Source of the DNA: Caenorhabditis elegans | Taxonomy: Eukaryota > Nematoda > Chromadorea > Rhabditida > Rhabditidae | Assembly (NCBI RefSeq): GCF_000002985.6 | Contig: NC_003284.9 | Span: 15,314,001 to 15,378,000, forward strand | DNA length: 64,000 bases | Reading direction: 5' to 3' | Shown here: positions 49,230-62,600 of the stretch, piece by piece | How the letters are laid out: every line of letters begins with the position of its first letter | How positions within the stretch are numbered: position 1 is the stretch's first letter | The notes under the pieces: generated by a model | Databases searched by the model: none | Told to the model about the DNA's origin: nothing | Seen by the model: the letters and a program-made list of their open reading frames with translations, nothing else | Made by a program: the position numbers and the translations under genes

Positions 49230-51992
49230 GCTCTATTCAGCTTCATTCACATTTTTTTTGACGTTGTTGCATAATGCCATCAAAACCACCTATATTTGAC
49301 TCTTCGTTATAGTTTATTTTTTATTTTGTTGATCTCAAAACCACCCCTCTAATCTAAAAAATTAAACTTTGAAAATAATCAAAAAATTATTTTTTAAAAG
49401 TACTTCATTAAAATTAATGTGTTCATTTTTCCTTACAACGACCGTTAAGCTATTCCACTCAACGATTGTTAAGTCTACAGTTCAACCTCTCAATTGAATA
49501 TTGAAAATAATTATTTAAAACGTTTACACCTCCAACTTCAACGTAGTTTCTCGTTCACATTCTGAAGTATATGCTAGTTGCTGGTACATAAAGTCCATCT
49601 CATTCCTTTTTTTCTTTTCTTATTTCACGTTTTTACCTTCTCCACTCCCCTTCCTCTCTCTCTCTCGAAATTTTGTGCTATATTCCCCGTACTAGGTGGT
49701 ACAACGTCACAGTTTCTCTGTTCACCCATCCCCTTCAATATTCCTTCATTTTTCACAAAAACAAGCAGCTTCTGTCATTTTTCGCATTTTTATTCTTTGT
49801 TGCTAACCTGTCCTATGTAGATAAAACAGGAAGAATGAAGTTCAGGAATAAAATATTAACCAAAGAACCTGTTTTGTAGTTGGGAATATTTAGAGCAGAA
49901 CTTGTGCTCAACGTTTGCTGAAAAATTTAAAAGTGATTTAGAAGTTGGCAAAGCCTGTCTAAAGTAGACCATGTTCAAGTTTTGCACGACCAGTTTTAAG
50001 CACGGTATAAACAGTGCCAGGCTCTGGGTACAGCATATTTTTAAGCGCAAGTAAATTGAACGATTTTTCAGTTACATACGTACGCCTGCCTACTGCCTAT
50101 TTTCTCCATTTTGGATGTAAAATTAGGTGTTTTGAGAATGAAGACAGTATTCATTTGTTGAAACTTCGAAAATTATTTATACAAAATTCCTGACTGTTGG
50201 CAAGCATTTTTGCGCAAACATGTTTTATTTCAAAACTTCCTATTTTGGAAAGTATTTTTTTAAACATTAACCACATTCATTCAGCACGATTATATGGTTC
50301 GCATGTGATATTATTTTGTATTCGGTTGCGATTTATTTATTTTTCGAGATTTATTTTACAAAAAAGTTTTATCGTCTGCAAAAATAATTTGTTTGAAAAT
50401 GACAATAATTATTAATTAGATAAAAAACAGTTATCAATTTTTCAATTTGCTATTTAAATGTTCAAATTTGTTTTCCGAGCCATTTTATTTCAAAATTCGA
50501 AAAAAAACCCGTGCAAAACTCGTTATCACTGAGCAATAATGACAGTATTTATTGAAAAAAAATGTTTTGTGGATTTTTGCTTTGCTCGGTCTGAGATCTA
50601 CCTAGAAATGCAATACAAAGGAATAATGATTCACTTTTCTTCCTGTATTGGTTTTCACCAGATATAAATTCACAGGGTATTTCAACAATTTTCATTTTTC
50701 TCTGAAAAATTTCAAAAAATTTGCACAATCTTTTAAAGTCTGAATTAGTATCAAAAATTGAATACTTAACTGAAAAATTGTAAATTTCAAAAAAGCCAGT
50801 TACATATATTCATTTTTCCAGGTCTTGAAATTGTTCTACGTATCTATTAAAATGCAAACACTGGATTTCCTAATCCCTTTTAAAGGTGAAGGTAGGGTCA
50901 GTTGTTTTTTTGTCTACATGCATTTTTAAAAATTCAGAATGGACGAATTTTAAGATAAATCACTTGAAAATTTTTAGATTTTCAAAATTTTGCAGGCAAA
51001 TTTTTGGTAATTTGGAAAATTTACAATACATTTTAACTATTTAACAAATTTAGGGCAATGCCCAAAACACAATTGGAAAACAACAATTTTAGGTAAAAGA
51101 TTTTTTGTGCAACTTCTAAAATTATGAGTAACATTACCTTACCCAATTTTTCAATATAAGTTTTTTGGAGTTAACTTCAAAAAATTCCCTACTGGGGATA
51201 CCGAATCTTTATTGTAAGGTACGGTAGGATGTGTCTTTCCAAAACATTTAGTTTCTTTTCCAAATTTTTTTTCTGAGCAACCACATGATTTCTCAATCCT
51301 CCCGTTTTTTTCCCTCAACAACTGCTCACGTGACAGTCCTCAGATTGTGTTCAAAACTAGCCCCCTCCAGTTGCCCTTTTGTCTCGTATTAGTCCTGACA
51401 CCTCTATCCTTCCTCAGCTGTCTCGCCGTCTCACTCTCGCAACATAGTGTCCGTAGGGGTCACGTGTCTGCGTGTGTGTGTCTTTTGTGCACACTGGTTA
51501 TGAACACTTGCCGACTGTTAGAACACCGGATTGCACGCGCAAAACAGTTTTCAAATGGTCTCCAGTTTTTTAGGCCTAATTCTTTTTTCATGCTATGAAA
51601 TTCGTTGTTTTTCCTATTTTTTCGAAGTTTTTTTTTAAATTGAAAGCATTAGTTGAAAAAAAGGAACTAAAGTTAATAGAATTTTAGGAAGACCTCGAAA
51701 AGATACTAATCAATTTACTTTCTCTCTGCCTCTCCAAATAAATTTCTTTTCTCCGCCAAAACGCAGCTGTTTTCTTTCTGCCCTCTAATCGTTCCGAGCC
51801 TTCTATCAAATAATTGATAAGAGTATATAACGTTCGAGATAGAAACACCGTTCTGATAACTTTTTAAAGCATCCCCATTCCAACAAAAAAAATCGTTTCC
51901 TCACATGATTATGTTTCACATCGATTTTTGTTGTTGTGTTGTTGTTTCACTGTTTGATTCTCGTTTGTTCTTGTTTGTACTCTACTCTTGCA
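49230..51992. other. Intergenic region, nfki-1 to the DRAM-like gene
   Basis: About 2.8 kb of AT-rich DNA holding the nfki-1 3'UTR, with pyrimidine-rich tracts near 49600-49680 and 51330-51480. No exon or known repeat was supported. Confidence 0.4.
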
Positions 51993-51996
51993 GGGC

Positions 51997-54900
51997 ATGT
52001 GTGTCGGCCTGTCAAAACTAGGGTTCGGCCCGCTGCCCGTTCTTATCGCGCTCATCTTCTTCGTGCAGTCATGTAAGTTTTTTTTGTGACAAAAGAAAGT
52101 GATAGAATAACTTGAAAATTAAAAAGACAAATTGTCCTGCTATTCGACAACAATGTTTTTTTTTAAATTTAAATTGCAACTTCTGTTATTTAGCAAATAT
52201 TTTTTTTTCTAAAGACACCAGGTTAATTTAGAGTATTTCGTTTTTAGCATTGCATCAAAATTTCGTTTTCAAAACTAGAACTATTTTTTGCTATTTCGCA
52301 GTTATTTTACTATAAAACCGTTCACAAAGTCATCAATGATTTTGGATATCTCGTGAAACAAGTCAAAATGCATTGGAAGAAAAATTAAATTAAATTTATT
52401 AATATATTATTTTTAAAAAAATTCAAAATTCATCTTCAACAAATATAGTTTATGGGGTTATTCAAGTAGTGTCGGAAAATTACAAGGTGTAAAAAAAATG
52501 ACGTCACAACTGTGTTAACATACCTTGTTTTTAATGTATTTTAACACAGTTGTGACGTTATTTTTCTAGACTTTTTAATTTTCCGGCACTACTTGAACAA
52601 CCCCATAGATTATTTTTTTTTTAAAGACGAATTTAGAAAATTTTTAAATGGTATATAAATAAATTAAAAAAAAAGGATACACACTATGCATTTCCTATAC
52701 GGTTTCAAATTCACATTGACAAATTACTTCCAAACAGGCCTAACTATGTACATATGTATATCAACTTTCAGTTTTCGTCTACACTATCGCAGTGCTCAAA
52801 CACGACGTCGATCCAATCTTCCCGTACCTCTCGTCGGCCGCCGACAAACGTCCCCAATCATGCATCTTTGCCATCGGAGCCAACATCAGCAGTGTTCTGC
52901 TTGCCCTTGTGGTCTTTGTGAGATATCGCCAGTTGAGGGGCATTTTCGCATTCTATGATGAGGCCAACCTGCAGGCATGGAACTGGCGGCAAAAGTGGTT
53001 TGGATACATTGCCGCGCTGGGATTGTTCTTTGTGGCAAATGTTCAGGTAGTTAATTTTGAATAAGTTTAAATTTTAATTCGGCAAAGCCGAAAAAAAAAC
53101 GTTTTGTCAATGATGTAGAAATTTATATGAATTGTAGCAAAAAATGTACTTGATTTGATGATTTATAGCAATTGATAGGGTTCTGGTAAATGAATAATTT
53201 ATCAGGGTTGTAGTTTGAAATCCAGTCGACTTTCTAACTGTTAAGAATCAGATCAGAGGTGGGCGGCAAACAAAGTGCCAATTTGCCGAATTTACCCGTC
53301 TTATTAATAATTTCCCTAAACATTTCCGGGAAATCTGATATCCGGCAAACGGCAAATTGGCAATTTGCCGAAAATGAAAATTTCCGGTAAATCGGCAAAC
53401 CGGCAATTTGCCGCCCACCCCCAAATCAGATATAAAAAATGTAATCAGAAAATTAATTATGACGACTTTCAGAATTTTTTTAATTCAAATAAACTAAACT
53501 ATTGTCACGTGATCGACATTTGGCTCAAGCTTCTTGCCCAAGTCTAATCCAATTTTTGCCAAACTTCTGCCCAAGATTAAAATAAAACAAGACAAGTTTG
53601 AGCAAAAGTTTGGCAAGAGATGGGTGAAATTTGGACTAAACTTTGGCGCAGAATAAATCAATGTTTAGCTAAAGTCTTGCCCGACTTTTGTCCAAGTTTA
53701 GCTAACTATCGATTCAAGCTAATATTTTTTGGGCCAAATTTAGACAAGAAGCTGAAGCCAAATGCCGAGTGTACAGTGACCCTTTTTACTTTGGCAGCGT
53801 TTAATTCACCGAACCCAGAGCGATTTACCCATCGGCTCTTCTCCAGTTCAAACTTGCCACTGAAATCCGCCACAACAACTAGAATGTTACAACAAACGCT
53901 GAAAAAAAACCCGAACGAGAGAAAAGTCCGAACGGAATTTCTCCTAATAATTTTTACTTTTCAGGAAACCGCCATCATCCCGGTTCACATGTCCTCCGCC
54001 GTTGCCTCATTTGGTGGATTCAGCATCTACATGATCTTCCAGTGCTACCTTACGCACCGAGTCACACCGACAATCACACTGAGGACTGTTTTCTATTACC
54101 GTGTGATCTTCACTATCTTCTCCGTGATTTGCTTCTGCTGCTGTAAGTTTCGACCTTTGCACTCGGAATTTTTTTTTTTTCTGAAGAGATTGATCGCATT
54201 CTTGATGATAACATCTAGTTGTTCCCTGTAGTGGATTTAAAATACGAATTGGTTGATAATTTAACAAGATTACGCTACATAGAATCGACAAATGTTAAAG
54301 GAAGTTGCGCATGATCTTTGAAGTCTTCCTTGGTTAAAGTCTAAACTAGCTCACCAATCGGATATATAAAAAATTGTGCAACATTTTAGCGATGTATCAT
54401 AAATGATCTCAATGATTCATGGCTATGCAAAGAAATTTAAATTTTCAGCATTTGGATTCGGAATCGCTGCTTCCAAAATCTTCCACAAGACGTACCCGGA
54501 TCTTCCGACGCCCCGTCCCTGGTCCCGTCGTATTTATCAGCCCGTAAGTATTATTGATATTCAGTAAATAATACATTGAATGATAGTCGAAAACTATAAA
54601 ACCAAAAAAAATATATATTTCCGGGGGCAGCATAGCTCAGTCGGTAGTGGTGGCCGCTAACAATCTGGAGGTTGGCCTGAGTGGTCTAGTGGGTAAGGTG
54701 CGCGACTTTCACCCACATGGTGCAGGTTCAATCCCCACGCCGGTCACTCTTGTCTCCGCTTTGACCGGTGCGTTGGTCGCCTGATCATTATGATGTATGA
54801 TACCCAAATAAAGTCGTGGTTAATAGACGGGCCGGAGGTCCGTACAGAAAAAAAAACTCGGCGCTGGGTGAATAATATCTGAAGTGCATCGATCAGTTAC

Positions 54901-55756
54901 GAGTCTGGTGATTAATGGGGGCGTCGTCGTCGCTCAGATCCCCCCGACCTAGTCGGGCCAACACCCATTAGCTCTCAACGCGCGCACGTTGTACAATTAT
55001 TATTATATATTAACAATCTGGAGGTCACAAGTTCAAGTCCGGCCTCACCCCCTGGGTTTACCCAGCCTCTATTGGGAAGTGCAGCAATCCACGACTGGAT
55101 TATTGTCCACAGTCCCCGGCTAGGACGTGGCTTAAATTATAGCCCAGGGGGAGCACCAGTGTACCTGACTTATAGATCCGCAGTGCATAGCGCTTGTAGA
55201 ACGGATCGTCATTTAATCTTTTTTTTTTTAAATATTTCATTTAAACAGACTTTCTGTTGAAGGAACCACTACAATCTTGTTGGAATCTTGATGTCAGCTA
55301 TAAAATTGTTTCATGGGAAATTTCAAATGCTCTTTTTTTTTTAAACTCACTTGCAGTAGCATCTATTCCCTCAATCCCCACCAGCAAATTCGCAGAATGG
55401 GTAATTCCTGGTCTCCCGAATTGAATTCCTGGAAAAAATATTTGTTTTGTATTTTAGGAACAATGTACCTTAAAAAATCAGTTTATAGTCTGGTCTCACA
55501 CAAGGCAGAATGAGTTAAAAAAAACCCCTTGAAGTTCTTAGAAAACAATTTTTCAAATTTCCAGGGCTACGAGCTGCACCAGATCTCGGCGCTCGCTGAA
55601 TGGGGATGTGCCATCTCACAGATCTTCTTCATACAGTCGTTTGGGCCGGAGTTTGAGGACATCTCCCTCGACTATTATCTCAAATCGCACTACGTTCCGC
55701 GCGGAGCACTTGAGCAGGAGGAGTATGAAAATGAGTACCAAGGATATGGCATCTAG
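51997..55756 (+). CDS. DRAM/TMEM150-type (Frag1/DRAM/Sfk1) membrane protein, 271 residues
   Basis: Five exons, 51997-52072, 52772-53046, 53965-54142, 54449-54543 and 55565-55756, join in phase to a TAG. The protein has six hydrophobic spans: LPVLIALIFFVQSFFVYTIA near the start, a polar loop with DVDPIFPYLSSAADKRPQSC, then spans in GANISSVLLALVVFV, WFGYIAALGLFFVANVQ, SAVASFGGFSIYMIF, FYYRVIFTIFSVICFCC and EWGCAISQIFFIQSF. The PYLSD/E-like 'FPYLSSAADKRPQSCIF' and the RYRQL loop are the family signature of DRAM1/DRAM2. In mammals these are lysosomal membrane proteins linked to autophagy, while yeast Sfk1 relatives act at the plasma membrane; the worm role is inferred only by family. A CTCTTGCAG acceptor lies 3 bases before the ATG. 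Introns 1, 2 and 4 carry a MITE, a GCCGAATT repeat and the nested SINE. Confidence 0.88.
52451..52607. mobile_element. TA-flanked palindromic MITE, 153 bases
   Basis: Element 52453-52605 with ends TGGGGTTATTCAAGTAGTG and CACTACTTGAACAACCCCA, flanked by TA (52451-52452, 52606-52607). An inner pair, GACGTCACAACTGTGTTAA and TTAACACAGTTGTGACGTT, extends the foldback almost to the centre. In intron 1 of the DRAM-like gene. Confidence 0.88.
53256..53422. repeat. GCCGAATTTGCCG-type repeat with inverted ends
   Basis: Begins AGAGGTGGGCGGCAAACAAA and ends ATTTGCCGCCCACCCCC, with CGGCAAACGGCAAATTGGCA inside. Related in vocabulary to the repeats at 1676 and 7342. In intron 2 of the DRAM-like gene. Confidence 0.7.
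54623..55218 (+). mobile_element. tRNA-like SINE, copy 5, split by another SINE
   Basis: Head 54623-54672 has the same GGGGGCAGCATAGCTCAGTC start as copy 4. The rest resumes at 55011 with TAACAATCTGGAGGTCACAA, the B box AGTTCAAGTCC, and a tail AGAACGGATCGTCATTTAAT. The two parts together are about 245 bases. In intron 4 of the DRAM-like gene. Confidence 0.88.
54673..55010 (+). mobile_element. Second-family tRNA-like SINE inserted in SINE copy 5
   Basis: A 338-base insert with a tRNA-like head: GAGTGGTCTAGTGGGTAAGG (A box) and GCAGGTTCAATCCCCACGCC (B box). A GC-rich body follows (GGGGGCGTCGTCGTCGCTCA, CCGACCTAGTCGGGCC) and a 3' tail of ATT/AT units (ATTATTATTATATAT). It is flanked by 15-base duplications TAACAATCTGGAGGT at 54658-54672 and 55011-55025, diagnostic of target-primed reverse transcription. 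No ORF; must be mobilised in trans. Confidence 0.9.
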
Positions 55757-56641
55757 AAATTATTGCATTCGAATCTTTCTCTTTCTGTTACCGGTGGGCC
55801 GTTGACGCAGCTCATTTTCACGTGTTCTACTAGTATTTTGAAATTTCATGACATTTAATTTTGCTGTAACATCTCATGTTTTTTGCATCCCCGTTTTTCT
55901 TTCACAAAGATTCCCCAACTACCCAGTTTTTTTAGTGCCTTGTATATCCCATTGAATTGTTTGTTGCAGGTGCTATCAATCAATTAACCATTTATTTTTA
56001 TAACTTTTTTTTTCATCTTTCTAGGGACACAAGATTTGAATAATTGGAGGAGACAATTCAGAGCAAAAAAGAAAAGACAAAATGTTTTTAAAATGACAAC
56101 AAAGAGAGAAATGATCGATTCGGGAAAGGGCTGGAGAACAAAAAATAGTGGGTAAAACTATTGCACAATTTTTTGAGGTAATTATGGTAATTCAGAGAAA
56201 CAGGAAGAGAGAGAGATGAAAATAAGGAAAATTGAAGGAAAAAAGATAGAAAAATGAAATTAGAAAGGAAAAATGAATTTTTTTAATGAGAAAATCTTGA
56301 TACAAAATTTATAAATCACAAAACTCAAATTTTTCGGGGAAAACTGAATGATGATGATGATGAGAGAAGATAAGATATTTTTAAATATGGAAACTTTAAT
56401 AACGACGAAAAAAAAACCATAAGTTAATGTGTTCCCATACGACTACCAATGAATACATCAATTAGAGATCAAAAAACTGGAATTTGATTTGTATATTTGA
56501 GTTTCTGTTTGGTTTAGAATTCTTCCAATGAATAGCATTGCTGTGCTATTCAATACCTGACACTGATTGACTGGAATTTCTTGGAAACCTGAAAAGTATA
56601 TAACATCTAATTTAGCTCCTTTAAAAATTCAAATTTACCAT
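55757..56641. other. Convergent 3' region
   Basis: About 0.9 kb between the stop codons of the DRAM-like gene (+) and ets-4 (-). AT-rich, with GA-rich runs near 56040-56260. It must hold both 3'UTRs. A minus-strand AATAAA is at 55991-55996. No other feature. Confidence 0.4.
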
Positions 56642-59600
56642 TTAAATGCCCTTTACATTTTCCCAACCATGGGCACCTGGTCCGAACTTGTACACCAGTT
56701 TCTTCGGATAAAGACCAGTTTTTGGGACTGGAACCAGTATTTGCTTTTCGTAGTAGGTTCTGAAAAAAAGATATGTTTTTAAGCATTAATTTGAATTTTT
56801 GACGACAAACCTCATCGCTCGACTGAGCTTTTCATATGTCATTTTTTCATTGTTTTTTCGAGCTCCCCACAGCCGAGCCAGCTTCTCTGACTCCACGATA
56901 CGGAATACTCCTTCAATCGGGTCTTCCCATCTGGAAACATTAACCATGAGTATTTAATTTTATTTTTACATTTGCTGAAGGAACTCACCTCACAACAGAC
57001 GGACAAGTTGATGGGTCTTTCAACGCATCTCTGATAAACTCCCACAATTTATTACCCTTCGTGTGTTGCGAACGCTTTCTTGGTTTGCCATCTTTGTTCT
57101 TTTTGATTTTCAAGTCACTGCTTTCAGCCGACCTTTCTTCTGGCACTAAAATAGATTGGATATTGAATAAAACATGAGTCTGGAATTTGGCTCTTACCTT
57201 CGTATTCGGTGTTGATCGTGCATGAATATTTGAGCATTGGCGACAACTTTGGTTGGATCGGCGCACTGAGAAGCGGTGACGCGGGGTTTAACCGGCTTGA
57301 TAGCTGATAGTTGACTCCTAATGGACTGAGACTACTGGTCAAGCCTGCTGCAATGCTGGACGCCAAAGATTGATTGAGCGATTGAACGGCGTTGGCAGTT
57401 TGCTGGGGTGTGAGAATTGTAGTGTTAAATGTCTGTTGAGAGAGCACTTGAGTTAGACTGCTCAAATTGTTTAGCTGATGTTGCATAACAGGTAGCGGAG
57501 CAAGGTGTGGCGTTGGATGTTGAAGAGGAGGCTGAATTGTGCATGTGATACTGCTAATCATTGGTTGTAATCCCAAGGAAGTCATATCAACGATCGTAGG
57601 TGGTGCACTGGTTGTCGCAATTTCATCGTCCACAAATGGCCCAATGACAGTATCAAGAGTTGTGTCTTCTGAAACAAAGAGAAAATGAGAAATGATAGAA
57701 GAAAAATCGAATAGTGCTCGAAAGTGCAAGACTTTTACTCTGCTCTTCTGATTCCTCGAATCTCTCTATATTCAAAACTCTTGCAATTCGAAATCATAAT
57801 AATAATTCTAATTCTAATTCACATGAACTGAAAGAAATCAGACATTGCTGCTTTCTCTCTTTCTGCTGAGAAAAATTAAGAATATAATACCAGTGATCAA
57901 AAACCAGCACAAGTGCTTCTAAGTGCTGTCCAACCAAATATTAACCACCGAATCTCACAATCTCACCTGAGTTTTCCAACGTCTTTCTGAACTCGTTGAA
58001 AATCAAATTTCCAAAGACCGGATCCCTCTCGATGAAGCATCGCTCGCTCATCGTTAGCATTTCTTGACCCGAGAGCATTGCGAACTGAAAATAGCGCATT
58101 AAATATTAGGGAGGAGAAAGAGAAGAGAGGGGGGAAAAACGGGAGAAAAGAAGATATGATGTCGAGCTGGTCTTCTAGAGTTATTTAAAAATGACAAAAC
58201 TAGTCGATCAACAACCACTCTGCTACGTTAATCCTATTGATATCATTATAGCCTGAAGCTCAGTGAAGGAGACGCCTGATATTGGAAAGGTGGTAGCAAC
58301 AGGAAATCGCGTACGTACCCGCGTATATGACCTAATAATTTTTTTTTCTCATTTTCAAGCTCTTTTATTACTTGTGATTTTGCTAAAGTGATGTTGAGAT
58401 AGAAAATGAAAAATGAAAACATTGAAAAATCACAGAATCGTTAAAAAAAACTAATTTTAACAGCTCTCCCAATTCCCGCGATGACGGGAACTTTGATCGG
58501 TTATAAACTCACTTTATGCATATTCATCTCTTCAAATGGAATATTATGTCGTTTCGCAACATCTAGCATCCACGCTACAACGTCGTCGACCAGCCATTCA
58601 TTGGGATCTTTTACACGAAACCGAGCGAGATCCACTCTGAAATTATGAATAAAAGATATGGAAATGAATTGCCGAGCGCGCGCCACTCACTTTTCATTAT
58701 TTGGGATTGGCTTATAAGCTGTATTGTTCATCCTGGTACGAAGGACTTTATTGTTCGAGATCTCTTGCAGCAATTTGGGAATGCACATCAATCGGTTATA
58801 GATGGTGGCGGTGGATGTGGTCAGCGAGTTCGCCGAGTTGGTCGGGGAGACCGCGGTGAACGCAGACGGACCAGATGATGATAGGCCGGTAGGACTGAAA
58901 ATTTCAACAATTAATAAAAATCTGAAATTTGTAGCGCTTCTGACATACCTAGTGAACGTCGTCTGTTGGGGAGAGGCCAACGCGGCCGGCCAAGGAGAAG
59001 CGCGCTGTGGCGCTGGAGCGAAAATTGGCGCGGGACACGCCAGTGCCGGACTATTCTGAAATCATCAAATTTGTATTGTAAATAGGTCTCACGAAGAATC
59101 TGTAAAGCGAGCTAATTATTCAGTGTTTCACAGGAGGAATGAACGGTCAAACAGACACCAGACGATTGTTAAAAAAACATTAACATACAAAAAATTCCAG
59201 GGAAAAAATTACATATAATATTATTCCGTATGTGTCTGTGCTGTTTTGCCAGTCTGGTTTTGCCACATGTGTTATATAATGTGTGATTCATATACAGAGA
59301 GAGAAGGAAAAATGAAGTGAGAGAGGTAGAAAATAAGAGGAGAGATGGACGAACAAAAAAAAAAGAGAACGAATTATATATTTTTTGATCAATAGATATT
59401 CTGTGACACTATATTTCTTTCTTTTTTTTTGTTTTTTTTTCATTTTCTTTTGTTTCACATGTTTCACTTGATGTTTTGCTGTTTCTGTTTCTGTTTCGAT
59501 TTTCCAAAAATGTAACACACGCAAATGCCCACAAACGCAGCATACAAACAATAGATAAGAAGGAGGAACTAAAAGTTGAAGATAAGAAATTGAAGAAGAA

Positions 59601-62600
59601 GAACTACCGAGAGGCAAATTTATTACATTACAGAGAAAAAAGAGAAAGAGAGAGAAACGACTAAGGAGATTGTTTTTGATATTTCTTCAGTTTTTGGTTC
59701 TGGTGTAGCTCTTTCTTTTTGTTTTTAATAGAGTGGTATGACATCTCTCGGGGAGGCCCGAGGCGGCCTGCGAGGAGGAAAATATCAAGAGAGACATCGA
59801 TGCTTTCAAAAATTGATAGAGACGGCATGAGAAGCTAGAGTCTAGGGAGAGAGACTCAAAGAGTCGTGCATGAAGAAGAAAAAGAAGAAGAAGAAGGAGA
59901 AGGAGAAAATTGCGAATATAGTAGCCATGGATAGAAGCCAGTAAGAGACGGGGGTAGCCGTCGCGCAGGGTGTGTATGCGGTGCCGGAAGCATGCATTCG
60001 AAGGCGACGACGTGTGCTCGCGAGGCCTTCTGAAGAATTCTGTCTCGACGTGCGCTGCTGCTCGTCAATTCGAATGGGCGTATGCGCGTTTCATTGGAGA
60101 CAGGTCCAGTGAAATTGTAAGTGTAAATTAGACTAGAGGTTCTATGTAGATCATGGTTTTCAATACATTAGAGTAGGTGTTTTAACAGATGTTTGAGAAA
60201 AAATTGAGAAAATGAATGTTCATCTTGCTTAATTATGAATGTCAAACATTATTCTGAAAATCCGTAAATTGCAAAAGAATAGCACCAAGGCTAAAAAAAA
60301 CGGTGATTTCAATTTAAAAAAATGTTTTCAGACGCTGTGACATTGAAAAGTAGGTCAAATTTCATATTTTAACTATTTTAAGCCATTTTTTGAGCCGTCA
60401 TAACTTTCGTTTTGAGAAGTTTTCAAGAAGTTTCAATATAAAATTCGGTGTTTTCAGACAATTTTGAATCTAATAAAGCAAGCAAAAAATACGACTAAAC
60501 CACCTTTAAGCACCTAAAACAAAGTTGACCGCCGTTAACAACACTATCAAAAATTTAATTTTCAGGAGGAGGGGGTTCTTTTTCAAAATTTGTCATTATG
60601 CACCGCACTCCGAAAACCGTTCAAATTCACAAACTCTTAAAACATGTTTGTCAACAGAACAATTGCCTTTTTGAAAAATGTAAACGGAACTGAATAAGAC
60701 AACTCGATATAAATTTGAATTTATCTTTTTTATATGGCATTGACATTGCCGTCGTCGTTCTCCGCTAATTTTTATTTCTCTTTCAATTTGCCACACATCA
60801 CGGAACCCGAATTCTACTACTGTCTCAATGGGGAAGTGATTTTCATCGAACAACATATGATGTGAAAAGGGAAAGGTATTCTGTTCGAAAATGGAGAAGT
60901 TTCGGCCAAGTACAGAAAAGGCAGAGAAGGCATATAGAGAAAAAGGAAAATGCAACAACCTGAAACCGGATTAATTTTCATTGCAACTGTGGAAAATACA
61001 AGCAGCGAAAACACAGAAGACGTGAGGAATACCTTATATCCACTCGCATTTATCGACTGATCGTTTATCTTCCTGATTGGGCGGCAAAGATAACGATTTT
61101 GACAAGGATCGGAAAGGTTGTGTTCTAGGGTTCTAGGGTGAATATTATGGATATTCGAGCACATTGGTCAATGATGATAAGCATATGCAGTAGCGCACAA
61201 GAAACCACATTTAGTCAAACTTCATTGAATTTCTCATGGTAGGCAGGTGTTGCCTATTGCTCTTACTTTGCAAAGTTGTGGTCTCTGAAACCTTAGTTTA
61301 GATTTGATCGAGAAAAAAAATTCTGATCTTTTTCCGATGTGTCTGGAACATGTTTTTGCTCTTTTTCTCGCTGAGAAAACTAGTTGTCTGACTTGTAAAA
61401 GTTCTCATAAAAGATCAACTATGCAACATCTTGCAGATTGATAAGATGATATTTCAAATTGATAGGAAAATTGATAAAGAAAGGAAGTAAAAAGGGCAAT
61501 GATCCAGTTTTGATGAGTTTTGATGACGCTGCTTCGCGAGATACAGAAGAGAAGAAAACGGATAAATGCATCGGTGTTTTCATTTTTCAATACGCACACT
61601 TACACACTTTTGAGAAAAAAATATGGATAACGTGAGTTGGCGGGTGCCGGCGTTGGATTTGTAAATGATTAGAGATTTGTGAGAAGAAAAAAAAACTGGC
61701 GTTCAAAAATCAAACATCTTAATTTTGTTTTCAATTTATATATATAGATTTATTTATATTTCTTTTCAATAAAATCATTGTGAACTGTTCATAGATTATC
61801 AGTAGTTTTGGTAACTTGACGGAAAGTACAAAAATAGAATTATTATGTAAAAATCGGTTGCAAAAAACTAGCAGCAGTATGAATTTGCATAAAACGGATA
61901 GGAAAGAAGAAGGAAGGTTTGTTTGGAATGTTAAAATTGTATTGTTACTTTGATAGTTTAAAAGTTGAGAATTCGGAAAAGTTGTCAATTTTTAATTTAG
62001 AAATGAGAAACAAACGGTTTCAAAAAGTACAAAAGTTCCTAGAAATTTAGTCTCTTCCTTTCGAACTCCATTTGTTAGCACACTCCCTAATTTACTGCTT
62101 AAACTACTGGAAAATATTTAGGCCTTACAAAAAAATTAGGCTTCTCTCAAGTCTAAGATTTCCCTTGTTTTTTACTAAATCCGCTTTTAGATAGCTTGCA
62201 ATTGTCGGGCTATAGACTCAAACAGTTCTATTTTGTCATATAAAAATTAGTATAGATTAATGTACAAATAACCTATAAAAGTTTGGTGCAAAATAACAAA
62301 GCCAAGCTATTTACCGCCCATTTTTTTCTGTAATTGCACCCAGCTTACTTAACGGAAATTATTAAAATTTACTGGAATCTTAATTTAAAAAAAAAAAAAA
62401 ATTTTTGAACCCTTGTAATTCAGGCTACATTTCCGAATACTCATAATACGCATACCAGACTCATAATTTATAAACTTTGAAGTAGACTTGTTTTTACTAA
62501 GTAGGATTTTTCAAAAATCATTAGGAAAATACAAGGATAAGACAATACTGTAAAAGAGGAACTACCACATGCTACAAACTAACAAACTTCAAAACCCAAA

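Noticed and set aside
53620..54231. 203-codon plus ORF
   Set aside because: It is intron 2 of the DRAM-like gene read through into exon 3 and beyond; the real exon is 53965-54142.
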